From an uncultured Muribaculaceae bacterium (GTDB taxonomy: Bacteria > Bacteroidota > Bacteroidia > Bacteroidales > Muribaculaceae), in the NCBI GenBank assembly GCA_910578365.1, contig CAJTRC010000005.1:1-60219 (forward strand): 60,219 nt of DNA, given 5' to 3'. Shown here one piece after another: positions 1 through 8,248 of the stretch (the first letter of the stretch is position 1; each line of letters begins with the position of its first letter). The translations under genes and the position numbers were made by a program. The notes below the pieces were generated by a model that was not told where the DNA came from, made no database searches, and worked only from the letters and a program-made list of their open reading frames with translations.

Positions 1-83
1 TCCGTGCGCTCGAAGCGCACCATCTCAAATAGTTCGTCCATGCCCTCGGGCAGGCACATCCATATTGCATCTGCGGTTTTCAT
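1..83 (-). CDS. Partial ORF resembling a transposase N-terminal region
   Basis: A minus-strand reading frame starts with ATG at 83 and runs off the left edge, giving 27 residues. It contains a CLPEGMDELFE-type stretch. From memory this resembles the LPEG..(E/D)YFE opening of the short N-terminal proteins that precede ISAon1-type transposases in Bacteroidales. That resemblance is the only basis for the call. Because the rest lies outside the window, it could equally be an unrelated small protein. The next ORF looks 5'-truncated, which fits a transposon border here. Confidence 0.3.
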   Translation of the reverse strand, partial: MKTADAIWMCLPEGMDELFEMVRFERT

Positions 84-155
84 GCTACAAATTTAACACT
101 TTCCGAGAAATTACATGCACCGGGTTTTCGGCTTGAGCCGAATTACACCGGTTTT

Positions 156-419
156 GTGTTGCTGCCGCTTTTGTGCAGCTCCTTGGCTATGCTGTTCTTT
201 TTAGGATATTCACTATGGTTGTGGATAAAGAAGCCGAAATATATAGTCATCAACAACCGGCTGTCAAATATAAGTGGCGCGTTTACTTTGTACTTTTTGA
301 TTATCGGCTCTATGAAGGCCCTGAACCATTGGTGGTATATTACACCCATTGTGTTTGCCGTGATACTGCTTTTTGTGTCATTAATCAATAAGCAGCAGGA
401 TGAAGTGTTTGAGATTTAG
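156..419 (+). CDS. Small membrane protein, possibly 5'-truncated remnant
   Basis: The frame encodes 87 residues from a GTG at 156 to a TAG. It has about three hydrophobic segments (roughly residues 3-22, 40-53 and 60-78), with a KKPKY stretch after the first that suggests a cytoplasmic loop. The same frame stays open upstream of 156 back to about position 84 with protein-like codons but no ATG, so this may be the 3' part of a longer gene cut by a rearrangement. A GC-rich hairpin at 425-445 follows the stop. I do not recognise the family. Confidence 0.4.
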   Translation: MLLPLLCSSLAMLFFLGYSLWLWIKKPKYIVINNRLSNISGAFTLYFLIIGSMKALNHWWYITPIVFAVILLFVSLINKQQDEVFEI

Positions 420-489
420 CAGTTGTGACGGCGTCCAGCCGTCACCCGCAGGCAAGGGGTATTTTGCCTCAATCCGTTATTAGGTTCGT

Positions 490-579
490 AAAAGAAACCA
501 AAGGGCCATAGCCTTCCATAGCACCATAGTATGCTGATGTTTAATCGCTTATAAATACTATGGTTCTCCGGTTTCTTTT
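490..579. repeat. Imperfect inverted-repeat element (90 bp)
   Basis: Positions 490-511 and 558-579 form an inverted repeat with about 18 of 22 positions matching; the outer ten bases (AAAAGAAACC / GGTTTCTTTT) are perfect. A second nested pair (CCATAGTAT at 524-532, ATACTATGG at 555-563) lies inside, and CCATAG occurs three times. The region is non-coding. It sits in the roughly 300-bp stretch between the small membrane ORF and tRNA-Glu, which otherwise holds only short GC-rich hairpins (425-445 and near 620-640). It may be a relic of a small mobile element. Confidence 0.4.
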
Positions 580-687
580 GACCCAAACTCTGTGCGTGTA
601 TACATGCATCGCCTGGTGAACGACGGCGGGCCGCCGTCGCAACTTACATATAATGAACGAATGTGGGCCGCCGTTGCTACCGGATAC

Positions 688-716
688 AAAAAAAGCTGAG
701 CGGAAGCTCAGCTTTT
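688..716 (-). terminator. Rho-independent terminator after tRNA-Glu
   Basis: A ten-base-pair stem (AAAGCTGAGC with GCTCAGCTTT) with a four-base loop is followed on the minus strand by a run of seven T. It lies two bases past the 3' end of the minus-strand tRNA-Glu. Confidence 0.85.
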
Positions 717-717
717 G

Positions 718-790
718 TAGCGAATTCGGGAATCGAACCCGAGTCTCCACCTTGAGAGGGTGGCGTGCTAGGCCACTACACTAAATCGCC
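718..790 (-). tRNA. tRNA-Glu (anticodon CTC)
   Basis: The reverse strand folds into a full cloverleaf. The acceptor pairs GGCGATT with ATTCGCT (one U-U mismatch and G-U at 1-72). The D stem is GTGT/GCAC. The anticodon stem CCACC/GGTGG holds the loop CTCTCAA, giving anticodon CTC for Glu. The T arm is TCGGG/CCCGA with loop TTCGATT. No CCA is encoded. It has its own promoter and terminator. Confidence 0.92.
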
Positions 791-810
791 ATCATTTTTT
801 GTTTGCGATG

Positions 811-818
811 CAAATTTA
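811..818 (-). promoter_or_regulatory. Bacteroidetes -7 box for tRNA-Glu
   Basis: TAAATTTG on the minus strand matches the TAnnTTTG -7 consensus of Bacteroidetes housekeeping promoters. It lies 20 bases upstream of the tRNA 5' end. Confidence 0.65.
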
Positions 819-871
819 CGGAGTTTTTTTGGAACTGCCAAATTTTTCAGGCGATTTTTTTAAATCTAATT

Positions 872-1954
872 TCAGTCCTGGCCGAGATACCACTTGTACA
901 GCATGTCGACTCCCTGCGGAAGCTCAACGGTGTGACGCCAGCCGAGTGAGTGGAGTTTGCTTACATCGCACAGCTTGCGCATGGTGCCGTCGGGTTTCGA
1001 TGAATCCCAGCGTATCTCACCGTCGAAACCTACAGTCCGACGCACAAGCTCGGCAAGCTCGGCTATGGTAAGTTCGATGCCTGTGCCTACGTTGATATGT
1101 GTGTTGCGCACCGGTTCGGAGGGGTCGGCAGGCATGAGGTCGCTGAAGTGGATGTTCAGCAGCGCGTATACCGACGCATCTGCCATGTCTTCGCTCCAAA
1201 GAAACTCGCGCAGCGGCTTACCGCTGCCCCAGAGTTCGAGCCGGTCGGGGTAGATGCCGAATTCGGCCAGACGGGCGCTTATCTGTGCCTCGGTTGCGGT
1301 GTCGATGTCGAGGCCGCTTACCGGGCGCAGGCGAATGTCGGCCCTCAGGGCATCGAAGTCGGCAGCGCGTAGCAGTCTGGCCAGATGCATTTTGCGTATC
1401 ATGGCCGGCAGCACATGAGAATTTTCGAGGTGGAAATTATCGTTGGGGCCATAGAGGTTGGTAGGCATTACCGATATGTAGTCGGTGCCGTACTGCAGGT
1501 TGAGCGACTCGCACAGTTTCATGCCGGCTATTTTGGCAATGGCGTACGGCTCGTTGGTGTATTCCAGTGGCGATGTCAGCAGCTGGTCTTCGGTTATGGG
1601 CTGATTGGCTTCGCGAGGGTATATGCAGGTAGAGCCGAGGAAGAGCAGGCGTTTTACGCCGTGGCTCCAGGCCTGGCCTATTACGTTCTGCTGAATCTGC
1701 AGGTTGCGGTAAATGAAGTCGGCGCGATACGTCGAGTTTGCCATGATGCCGCCCACGTGTGCAGCCGCGAGTACAACTGCATCGGGTCGTTCGCTGTCGA
1801 AGAAATCGCGCACGGCCACCGGGTCGAGCAGGTCGAGTTCGGCATGTGTGCGTCCTACAAGGTTGTTGTAGCCGCGTTGCTGCAGGTTGCGCCATATAGC
1901 GCTGCCTACCAGGCCGCGGTGTCCGGCTATGTATATTTTTGCGTTTTTATCCAT
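872..1954 (-). CDS. fcl: GDP-L-fucose synthase
   Basis: This 360-residue enzyme makes GDP-L-fucose from GDP-4-keto-6-deoxymannose by epimerisation and NADPH reduction in the cytoplasm. The Rossmann motif GHRGLVG is at 11-17, a GSTC serine near 108, and the short-chain dehydrogenase pair Y137/K141 lies in EPYAIAK. An insert of about 50 residues after position 190 makes it longer than the E. coli enzyme; from memory this is usual in Bacteroides homologues. It follows gmd by two bases, so the two are one operon. The product probably supplies surface polysaccharide or glycoprotein fucosylation. Confidence 0.95.
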   Translation of the reverse strand: MDKNAKIYIAGHRGLVGSAIWRNLQQRGYNNLVGRTHAELDLLDPVAVRDFFDSERPDAVVLAAAHVGGIMANSTYRADFIYRNLQIQQNVIGQAWSHGVKRLLFLGSTCIYPREANQPITEDQLLTSPLEYTNEPYAIAKIAGMKLCESLNLQYGTDYISVMPTNLYGPNDNFHLENSHVLPAMIRKMHLARLLRAADFDALRADIRLRPVSGLDIDTATEAQISARLAEFGIYPDRLELWGSGKPLREFLWSEDMADASVYALLNIHFSDLMPADPSEPVRNTHINVGTGIELTIAELAELVRRTVGFDGEIRWDSSKPDGTMRKLCDVSKLHSLGWRHTVELPQGVDMLYKWYLGQD

Positions 1955-1956
1955 GA

Positions 1957-3009
1957 TTATTTGGCTATGGCCTTCATGTCGGATTCAACCATCAGACGGA
2001 CGAGTTCGTTGAATGGAGTTTTTGTTGGATTCCAGCCCAGGCGTTCGCGTGCTTTGGCCGGATTGCCGAGGAGTTCTTCCACATCTGCCGGGCGGAAGAA
2101 TCTGGAATCGACTTCGACGAGTACTCGCCCGGTGGCGATGTCAATGCCTTTTTCGTCGAGTCCTTTGCCTTCCCAGCGCAGATTTATGCCTGCGTAGCTG
2201 AATGCCAGGGTGGCGAATTCGCGTACTGAGTGGTATTCGCCGGTGGCAATCACATAGTCATCGGGTTCGGGCTGCTGCATTATCAGCCACATGCACTCCA
2301 CGTAGTCGGGAGCATAGCCCCAGTCGCGGCGTGCGTCGAGGTTGCCCAGGTAAAGTTTGTCCTGTTTGCCGGCTGCTATGCGTGCGGCAGCGAGGGTAAT
2401 CTTGCGAGTCACAAATGTTTCGCCCCGGCGTTCGCTTTCGTGGTTGAAGAGTATGCCGTTGGTGGTGTACATGCCGTAGCTTTCGCGGTAGTTCTTCATA
2501 ATCCAGAAGGAGTAAAGCTTTGCTACCGCGTATGGCGAACGCGGGTGGAAGGGAGTGGTTTCGCTTTGGGGCACTTCGTGAACTTTGCCGAAGAGTTCCG
2601 ATGTGGATGCCTGATAGATGCGGCACTGTTTTTCCTTGCCCAGTATTCGTACAGCCTCAAGCAGGCGCAGTGTACCTACAGCGTCGGTATCGGCGGTGTA
2701 TTCGGGTACGTCGAACGACACTTTTACATGGCTCTGTGCGGCCAGGTTATATATTTCGGTGGGGTTAACCTGCGCTATGATGCGGATTAGCGACGACGAG
2801 TCGGTCATGTCGCCGTAGTGCAGGTGCAGCAGCCGGCGGCGGTGCATGTCGCGCACCCATTCGTCGAGGTAGAGGTGTTCGATGCGTTCGGTATTGAAAC
2901 TTGAACTGCGGCGTATTATGCCGTGTACTTCGTAGCCTTTTTCGAGCAGAAATTCTGCAAGGTATGATCCATCTTGTCCGGTAATACCGGTAATAAGAGC
3001 AGTTTTCAT
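1957..3009 (-). CDS. gmd: GDP-mannose 4,6-dehydratase
   Basis: This 350-residue short-chain dehydrogenase converts GDP-mannose to GDP-4-keto-6-deoxymannose, the substrate of the next gene. The nucleotide-binding motif GITGQDG is at 8-14, the active-site threonine lies in QASTSELFG (about 133-141), and the catalytic pair Y160/K164 is in SPYAVAK. Length is typical. It is the first gene of gmd-fcl and has a clear -7 box about 26 bases upstream of its ATG. Confidence 0.96.
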   Translation of the reverse strand: MKTALITGITGQDGSYLAEFLLEKGYEVHGIIRRSSSFNTERIEHLYLDEWVRDMHRRRLLHLHYGDMTDSSSLIRIIAQVNPTEIYNLAAQSHVKVSFDVPEYTADTDAVGTLRLLEAVRILGKEKQCRIYQASTSELFGKVHEVPQSETTPFHPRSPYAVAKLYSFWIMKNYRESYGMYTTNGILFNHESERRGETFVTRKITLAAARIAAGKQDKLYLGNLDARRDWGYAPDYVECMWLIMQQPEPDDYVIATGEYHSVREFATLAFSYAGINLRWEGKGLDEKGIDIATGRVLVEVDSRFFRPADVEELLGNPAKARERLGWNPTKTPFNELVRLMVESDMKAIAK

Positions 3010-3034
3010 GTTAGCTGTTTTGTTATTAACTGCG

Positions 3035-3042
3035 CAAATGTA
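3035..3042 (-). promoter_or_regulatory. -7 box for the gmd-fcl operon
   Basis: TACATTTG on the minus strand fits TAnnTTTG and lies 25 bases upstream of the gmd ATG. Farther up, a small palindrome AAGTCT-4-AGACTT (about 3089-3104) could weakly terminate the upstream GT2 transcript or bind a regulator. Confidence 0.6.
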
Positions 3043-3143
3043 ATAAAATTATATCAGAGTATGATTTGTTTTGACTTACGTTAAGATTAATAAAGTCTGT
3101 ATAGACTTATAATATTTAAAAAGTCTGAACAAACGGTATAATG

Positions 3144-4154
3144 TCAGTTGCGCTGAGAGTTATTTTCGTTTTCGGTGCGCCGACGTCTGTGGTTGCTGTC
3201 GTATGATGTCTGCTGCACGAAGTATGCCGGGCGTCCTTTGGTTTCGTTGAATATACGGCCTATGTATTCGCCCATGATGCCAAGGCTGAGCAGAATCACG
3301 CCGCCGAGAAACAGAATCAATATCACAAGTGTGGGGAAGCCTTGTACGGGGTCGCCCAACAGCCATGTTTTGAGCAGGAAGTATATTGTGGCAATGAAAG
3401 CGCCGATTGAGGTTACGAATCCGACCACAGTGCTGATGCGCAGCGGTATGGTGGTGTAGCTTGTAATGCCTTCGATGGCCAGTGCCAGTAGTTTCCAAAA
3501 GTTCCAGTGGGTCTGGCCTGCGGCACGGTCGGCGCGGTCGAAGGTTATCTCTTTTTTTCGGAATCCTATCCACGTAAACAGGCCTTTGGTGTAGCGCTGT
3601 ACCTCGCGCATGCTGCGCAGGGCGTCGATGCAGATACGGTCGAGCAGACGGAAATCGCCGGCGTTCTGCAGCACCGGTATGTGGGTGGTGCGCTGCAGCA
3701 GGCTGTAGTAGCTGAGGCTCAGGCGGCGTCTGAGCCACGACTCTTTTCCACGGCTTCGGCGTGTGGCGTACACGTCGTCGTAGCCCTCCTGCCAGTAGCG
3801 GAGCATTTCGGGTATGAGTTCGGGCGGGTCCTGCAGGTCGGCGTCCATAATCACCACACAGTCACCGGTAACATAGTCCAGCCCTGCCATCATGGCCACT
3901 TCTTTGCCGAAGTTGCGCGAGAGGTCTACGTACTGCCAGCGGCGGTCGCGTATGTGCATCTGCATAATCTGCATCATGGAGTCGTCGGAGGAGCCGTCGT
4001 TCACCATCAGAATTTCCCAGTCGTAGCCTGGCATGGTGTTTATGAATTCGTTCATGCGAGCGAACAGCAATGGCAGTACCGAGTGCTCGTTGTAGCATGG
4101 TATCATCACCGACACTTTGCGGCGCGGGACGGAAGATTGGTTTTCGCTGGTCAT
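3144..4154 (-). CDS. Family 2 glycosyltransferase, GtrB/DPM1-like, membrane anchored
   Basis: The protein has 336 residues. Its N-terminal GT-A domain contains VSVMIPCYNE (14-23), the nucleotide-binding VNDGSSDDS near 51-59 and the metal-binding DAD at 104-106 in DADLQDPPE. Two long hydrophobic helices follow (about 235-268 and 276-305) with the MGEYIGRIFNE signature of GtrB/ArnC-like enzymes. These usually pass a sugar from a nucleotide donor to undecaprenyl phosphate; the sugar cannot be read from sequence. It is last in the gltX-waaA-argC-like run, 21 bases after the ArgC-like gene. Confidence 0.85.
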   Translation of the reverse strand: MTSENQSSVPRRKVSVMIPCYNEHSVLPLLFARMNEFINTMPGYDWEILMVNDGSSDDSMMQIMQMHIRDRRWQYVDLSRNFGKEVAMMAGLDYVTGDCVVIMDADLQDPPELIPEMLRYWQEGYDDVYATRRSRGKESWLRRRLSLSYYSLLQRTTHIPVLQNAGDFRLLDRICIDALRSMREVQRYTKGLFTWIGFRKKEITFDRADRAAGQTHWNFWKLLALAIEGITSYTTIPLRISTVVGFVTSIGAFIATIYFLLKTWLLGDPVQGFPTLVILILFLGGVILLSLGIMGEYIGRIFNETKGRPAYFVQQTSYDSNHRRRRTENENNSQRN

Positions 4155-4175
4155 AATGGTATCGCTACGGTAACA

Positions 4176-5132
4176 TCAGAAATAGCTCGAGGTCTTTAGT
4201 GTCAGGCCTGTGCGTTCGGCCAGTCCGAACAGCAGGTTCATGCAGTGTACGGCTGTGCCGGCGCCACCTTTGAGGAAGTTGTCGACAGCTGCCGTAATCA
4301 GCAGGCGTCCGTCGAACTTTTGCAGATAAATCACGCATTTGTTGGTGTTTATCACATCTTTAAGTTCTACAGGTCGGTCAATTATGTACACAAAGCTGTG
4401 GTCGTGGTAGAATTCGTCGTAGATTTCACGCAGGTGCTGTAGGTCGGTGGCGCAGTCGAGCAGCAGGCTCACCATGGTGCCGCGGGGCTGTGGTCCGCGC
4501 ATGCTTACCAGCTGCAAGGGCGCGCTGTAGCTGGTCTGTAGTGTCGACAGTCTGGCCATTGCTTCCTCGGCCTGCGGATGGCGCAGCGGACGGTCGAGGC
4601 ATATGTTGCCGGCAGCAGCGGCGAAGTTTGGCATAGCCGGGCGGTCGGACTGGGGGGTAATGCCGGTGGCGAATATCTCGCTGTTGAGCATAAGGTTCTT
4701 GGCCAGAGGCAGTAGGGCCAGCTGCAGTGCTGTGGCCATGGCTCCGGGTACAGCTACCCGCGAGCCTCCGCGTACCATAGGTTTGCGGTATAGCTCGGGC
4801 AGACCGTATATGAAGTCGCTGTGCCCGCTGGTGTAGCCGCTCAGGTCAATCAGTTTCAGATTCTCGGGCAGCTGCGGATTTTCGTTGATAAACTCCTCGG
4901 TTTCGCCCGGAGTGGAGCAGAGGAAGATTAGGTCGACCGCCGTCAGGTTGTAGTCGGGGGTGAATCGCAGGTCGGTATCGCCATGCATGCCGGCATGAAC
5001 GTCGGAGATTGCTCCGGCTGCCATACTGCGAGAGTTGACCCACACAATGTCGGCGTCGGGGTGATGGATGAGGAGGCGGAGAAGTTCACCGGCAATGTGG
5101 GATGAGCCGCCCATGATTCCGATTTTAATCAT
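4176..5132 (-). CDS. ArgC-like protein (N-acetyl-gamma-glutamyl-phosphate reductase fold) lacking the catalytic Cys
   Basis: The 318 residues align along their length with Bacteroidetes ArgC: the N-terminal GxxGGSSHIAGELLRLL NADP-binding region, DFIYGLPEL near 106-113, LPLAKNLML after the active-site segment, and a C-terminal NFLKGGAGTAVHCMNL block. True ArgC has PGC(F/Y)xT with the thioester-forming cysteine; here it is PGAMAT, with Ala at 131. The region around the catalytic HxHxPE is also changed. The usual ArgC reaction is therefore not expected. No other arginine genes are near. It overlaps waaA by four bases (ATGA), so it is co-expressed with Kdo transferase. Role unknown. Confidence 0.8.
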   Translation of the reverse strand: MIKIGIMGGSSHIAGELLRLLIHHPDADIVWVNSRSMAAGAISDVHAGMHGDTDLRFTPDYNLTAVDLIFLCSTPGETEEFINENPQLPENLKLIDLSGYTSGHSDFIYGLPELYRKPMVRGGSRVAVPGAMATALQLALLPLAKNLMLNSEIFATGITPQSDRPAMPNFAAAAGNICLDRPLRHPQAEEAMARLSTLQTSYSAPLQLVSMRGPQPRGTMVSLLLDCATDLQHLREIYDEFYHDHSFVYIIDRPVELKDVINTNKCVIYLQKFDGRLLITAAVDNFLKGGAGTAVHCMNLLFGLAERTGLTLKTSSYF

Positions 5133-6379
5133 AAAAAGTGTTGAAGTATAATATCAGTTGCTCCGGTGTGAGTGGCAATGTATTCGCCGGCGGCTTTGCC
5201 GGCAACCTCCAGTGCCGCGCAGTTGGAGAGAAGAGTGTCGAGTTTTGACGCCAGCGAGGCTGATCCGTCGTAGCAGAATCCGCCGCCGCAGGCCTGCAGT
5301 TCGGCGGCCTCGCGGAATTTGTGGTTGTTCGGGCCGAATATCACCGGTATACCGTACACAGCGGCTTCGTTGATATTATGTATGCCTGAGCCGAATCCGC
5401 CACCGATGAGGGCAATGTTGCCGTAGCGGTATATGCTGCTGAGTAGCCCGAAGCAGTCGATAATAAGGTAGCGGCAGCCATCGGCTTTGGCCGGGTCGGC
5501 TTTCAATTCACTCAGCAGTACTGTGTGTTGCGTGCCAAGCGACCGACGCAGCAGTTCCAGCCTGCGGTCGTCGAATTCGTGGGGCGCTATGATAGCCTTG
5601 ACCTCGCTGTGCGAGTGTAGCCAGGGGATATAGTATTGCTCGTCGGCCTGCCATGAGCTGCCTGCCACAAGGGTAAAGCGGCTGCCTGCGGTAAAGATTT
5701 CGATTTCGGGCAGGTGGCGGGCCTGCGAGCGAATCTGGGCCACACGGTCGAAGCGGGTGTCGCCCGCCACGGTGGTACGGTCGCCGAGGCCTATGCCGCG
5801 CAGCAGTTCGAGCGAATTGCCGTCCTGCACAAACAGGTGGTCGAATTTGCCGAGCACGTCGCGCCAGAATCCGCCCCATGGCTTGAAGAAGCGCTGGCTT
5901 TCGCGGAATATGGCCGATATAATATATGTGGGAATATTGCGGCGGCTGAGTTCGCCGATATAGTTGGCCCAGAATTCGTATTTGACGAATATAGCCCTAC
6001 GGGGCTGTGCGGCGTCGAGAAAGCGTCGTACGCGCCCCGGAGTGTCGAATGGCAGGTACACCACCGCATCGGCGCCGGGCCACGAATGGCGCACCTTGTA
6101 GCCCGAGGGGGAAAAGAAGCTGAGCAGTACCGTAGTGCCGGGTCTGCGTTCTTTGATAGCATCGATGACCGGGCGCGCCTGCTCGAACTCGCCCAGCGAC
6201 GCCGCATGAAACCAATAGTCAAAGCCTTCCGGAGCCTTGGCGGCGCGTACTGAATTAAGGCTGTCGAGGCAGTCCCGCTGGCCGCGCAGCATCTCGCTCA
6301 CTTTAGGCGAACGGATGGCGGCCAGCCGGGCTGCCCCGGCGTATGAGTGGAGCGCTATGTTATACAGCGGGTTTGACAT
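5129..6379 (-). CDS. waaA: 3-deoxy-D-manno-octulosonic acid (Kdo) transferase
   Basis: This 416-residue GT-B enzyme transfers Kdo from CMP-Kdo to the lipid A precursor at the inner membrane. Visible family features are a hydrophobic N-terminus, WFHAASLGEFEQARP (about 56-70), FVKYEFWANY, the LLSFFSPSGY segment and a C-terminal GGGFGSGIHNINEAAVYG donor-binding region. Length is normal for WaaA. Its start lies within the last 20 bases of gltX and its end overlaps the ArgC-like gene. kdsA for Kdo synthesis is elsewhere in the window (34205). Confidence 0.94.
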   Translation of the reverse strand: MSNPLYNIALHSYAGAARLAAIRSPKVSEMLRGQRDCLDSLNSVRAAKAPEGFDYWFHAASLGEFEQARPVIDAIKERRPGTTVLLSFFSPSGYKVRHSWPGADAVVYLPFDTPGRVRRFLDAAQPRRAIFVKYEFWANYIGELSRRNIPTYIISAIFRESQRFFKPWGGFWRDVLGKFDHLFVQDGNSLELLRGIGLGDRTTVAGDTRFDRVAQIRSQARHLPEIEIFTAGSRFTLVAGSSWQADEQYYIPWLHSHSEVKAIIAPHEFDDRRLELLRRSLGTQHTVLLSELKADPAKADGCRYLIIDCFGLLSSIYRYGNIALIGGGFGSGIHNINEAAVYGIPVIFGPNNHKFREAAELQACGGGFCYDGSASLASKLDTLLSNCAALEVAGKAAGEYIATHTGATDIILQHFL

Positions 6380-7910
6380 TTTCTATAGCGCTGTTTATGC
6401 GGGCTATGGTTTCGTCGGCACCCAGTATTTCGGTGATGTCGAACATGTGCGGGCCGCGGCAGGCGCCTACTACAGCCAAACGGAAGGCATTCATGACATT
6501 GCCCATGTGGTAGCCGTTTTCGTTAATCCATCCGAGAATACGTTCTTCGGCAGCTTTGCTTTCCCACGAAGGCAGTGCGCGGAGCTGTTCGATAAGTTCG
6601 CCCATTATGCGCGGGGTGTCTTCGCTCCAGCGTTTCTTCACGGCCTTGGGGTCGTACTCGGCGGGAGCTTCAAAGAAGAAGCCGGACTGTTCCCATAGGT
6701 CTTCCACAAAGTTGATACGGTCTTTTACCATACCGGTGATGCGTGTGAGCTGAGCGTCGGTATAGAGGCTGTCGTCAACGCCGTGGCGGCGGAGTACCGG
6801 ACGGAACATTTTGGCCAGTTCGGCGTCGGGCATGGCTTGCAGATAGGTGTGGTTGAACCACTTGCCCTTTTCGAATGCGAAGCGTGCTCCAGCTTTGGAG
6901 CAATGGTCGAGCGAGAATTTGGCTATAAGTGTATCCATGTCCATAATTTCGGTATCGTCACCGGGATTCCAGCCCAGCAGGGCTAGAAAGTTTACCACAG
7001 CCTCGGGCAGATAGCCGCTTTCGCGGTACCCCGACGATATGTTGCCGCTTGCCGGGTCAGTCCATAGTAGCGGGAATACCGGGAAGCCAAGCCGGTCGCC
7101 GTCGCGTTTGCTGAGTTTGCCTTTGCCGTCTGGTTTCAGCAGCAGCGGCAGGTGTACGAACTCGGGCATGGTATCGGCCCAGCCGAATGCTTCGTACAGC
7201 AGCACGTGCAGTGGAGCCGAAGGCAACCATTCTTCGCCACGGATTACATGCGACACTAGCATCAGGTGGTCGTCGACGATGTTGGCCAAGTGGTATGTCG
7301 GCAGGTCATCGGCGCTTTTGTATAGAACCTTGTCGTCGAGGATGTCGCTCTTAATCACAACTTTGCCGCGGATAAGGTCGTTGACTTCCACGTCGCGTCC
7401 CGGCTCGATTCTGAAGCGCACCACATACTGTGCGCCGGAGTCGAGCAGTCGCTGAACTTCGTCGGCCGGGAGTGAGAGCGAGTTGCGCATTTGCATGCGA
7501 GTAGAGGCGTCGTACTGGAAGTTCGGCTTCTCGGCTCGCACTTTTGCCAGCTCGTCCGGAGTATCGAAAGCCAGATAAGCCTTGCCGGCATCGAGCAGCA
7601 GTTTCACATGCTCGCGGTATATGTCGCGGCGTTCGCTCTGTTTGTAAGGACCGTAAGGGCCGCCTTCGCGCACGCCCTCGTCAATGCCTATGCCCAGCCA
7701 TGCGAGAGCCTCGTTGATATAATCTTCCGCTCCGGGCACAAAGCGCTGAGAGTCGGTATCCTCGATACGGAGAATCATCTTGCCGCCATTGCGGCGGGCA
7801 AAAAGGTAGTTATAGAGAGCGGTACGGACACCGCCTATGTGCAGAGGGCCTGTGGGCGACGGCGCGAAGCGCACGCGAACCTGACGGCCTGAATTATCCT
7901 GGGTTGCCAT
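6360..7910 (-). CDS. gltX: Glutamyl-tRNA synthetase
   Basis: This 516-residue class I aminoacyl-tRNA synthetase charges tRNA-Glu. RFAPSPTGPLHIGG holds the HIGH-type motif at 24-27, and GKLSKRDGD near 262-270 is the KMSKS-type loop. Length and order fit a discriminating bacterial GluRS. It leads an operon that continues into waaA, the ArgC-like gene and GT2. The ATG at 7910 is preceded by a good -7 box with about a 25-base leader. Confidence 0.97.
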   Translation of the reverse strand: MATQDNSGRQVRVRFAPSPTGPLHIGGVRTALYNYLFARRNGGKMILRIEDTDSQRFVPGAEDYINEALAWLGIGIDEGVREGGPYGPYKQSERRDIYREHVKLLLDAGKAYLAFDTPDELAKVRAEKPNFQYDASTRMQMRNSLSLPADEVQRLLDSGAQYVVRFRIEPGRDVEVNDLIRGKVVIKSDILDDKVLYKSADDLPTYHLANIVDDHLMLVSHVIRGEEWLPSAPLHVLLYEAFGWADTMPEFVHLPLLLKPDGKGKLSKRDGDRLGFPVFPLLWTDPASGNISSGYRESGYLPEAVVNFLALLGWNPGDDTEIMDMDTLIAKFSLDHCSKAGARFAFEKGKWFNHTYLQAMPDAELAKMFRPVLRRHGVDDSLYTDAQLTRITGMVKDRINFVEDLWEQSGFFFEAPAEYDPKAVKKRWSEDTPRIMGELIEQLRALPSWESKAAEERILGWINENGYHMGNVMNAFRLAVVGACRGPHMFDITEILGADETIARINSAIENVKPAV

Positions 7911-7938
7911 AGCAAATGATATAGTAATGTTTGAATTG

Positions 7939-7946
7939 CAAAATTA
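7939..7946 (-). promoter_or_regulatory. -7 box for gltX
   Basis: TAATTTTG on the minus strand matches TAnnTTTG, 28 bases upstream of the gltX ATG. The divergent glucanotransferase promoter lies in the same 338-base intergenic region. Confidence 0.6.
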
Positions 7947-8045
7947 CAAAAAAAAGATGATACACGAAAACATTTCGCCTGTTTGGTGATTATGCGATGC
8001 TTAAAGCAATCACGCGAGAATCCTATGCTGCTACATGTAACCTTA

Positions 8046-8102
8046 TTATCCGATGGTTTATCCGATGTTTATCCGATGTTTATGATATATTTGTTAAATT
8101 TG
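8046..8102 (+). promoter_or_regulatory. Tandem TTATCCGATG repeats and -7 box upstream of malQ
   Basis: Three copies of TTATCCGATG stand at 8046-8055, 8058-8067 and 8069-8078, followed by a partial copy (TTATGAT). A -7 box TAAATTTG is at 8095-8102, so the last repeats overlap the expected -33 region. This places them where an activator or repressor would bind. The leader to the malQ ATG would be about 140 bases. The rest of the 7911-8248 gap holds only AT-rich sequence and the gltX promoter. Confidence 0.45.
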
Positions 8103-8248
8103 TGATAATAATTTTGGAATGTTAATGAAAAAATGTGTAAATTTATGCCTTGAAACGGCAAGTCATGGTTCCCCGTTTTGTGATTCTTAAGATGGCGGTA
8201 GCTGTGATATAGCTGCAAATGATTGATTAATAATAAAATATAGTGCAA

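Noticed and set aside
8046..8084. CRISPR array
   Set aside because: Three ten-base repeats spaced by one or two bases are far too short and have no spacers.
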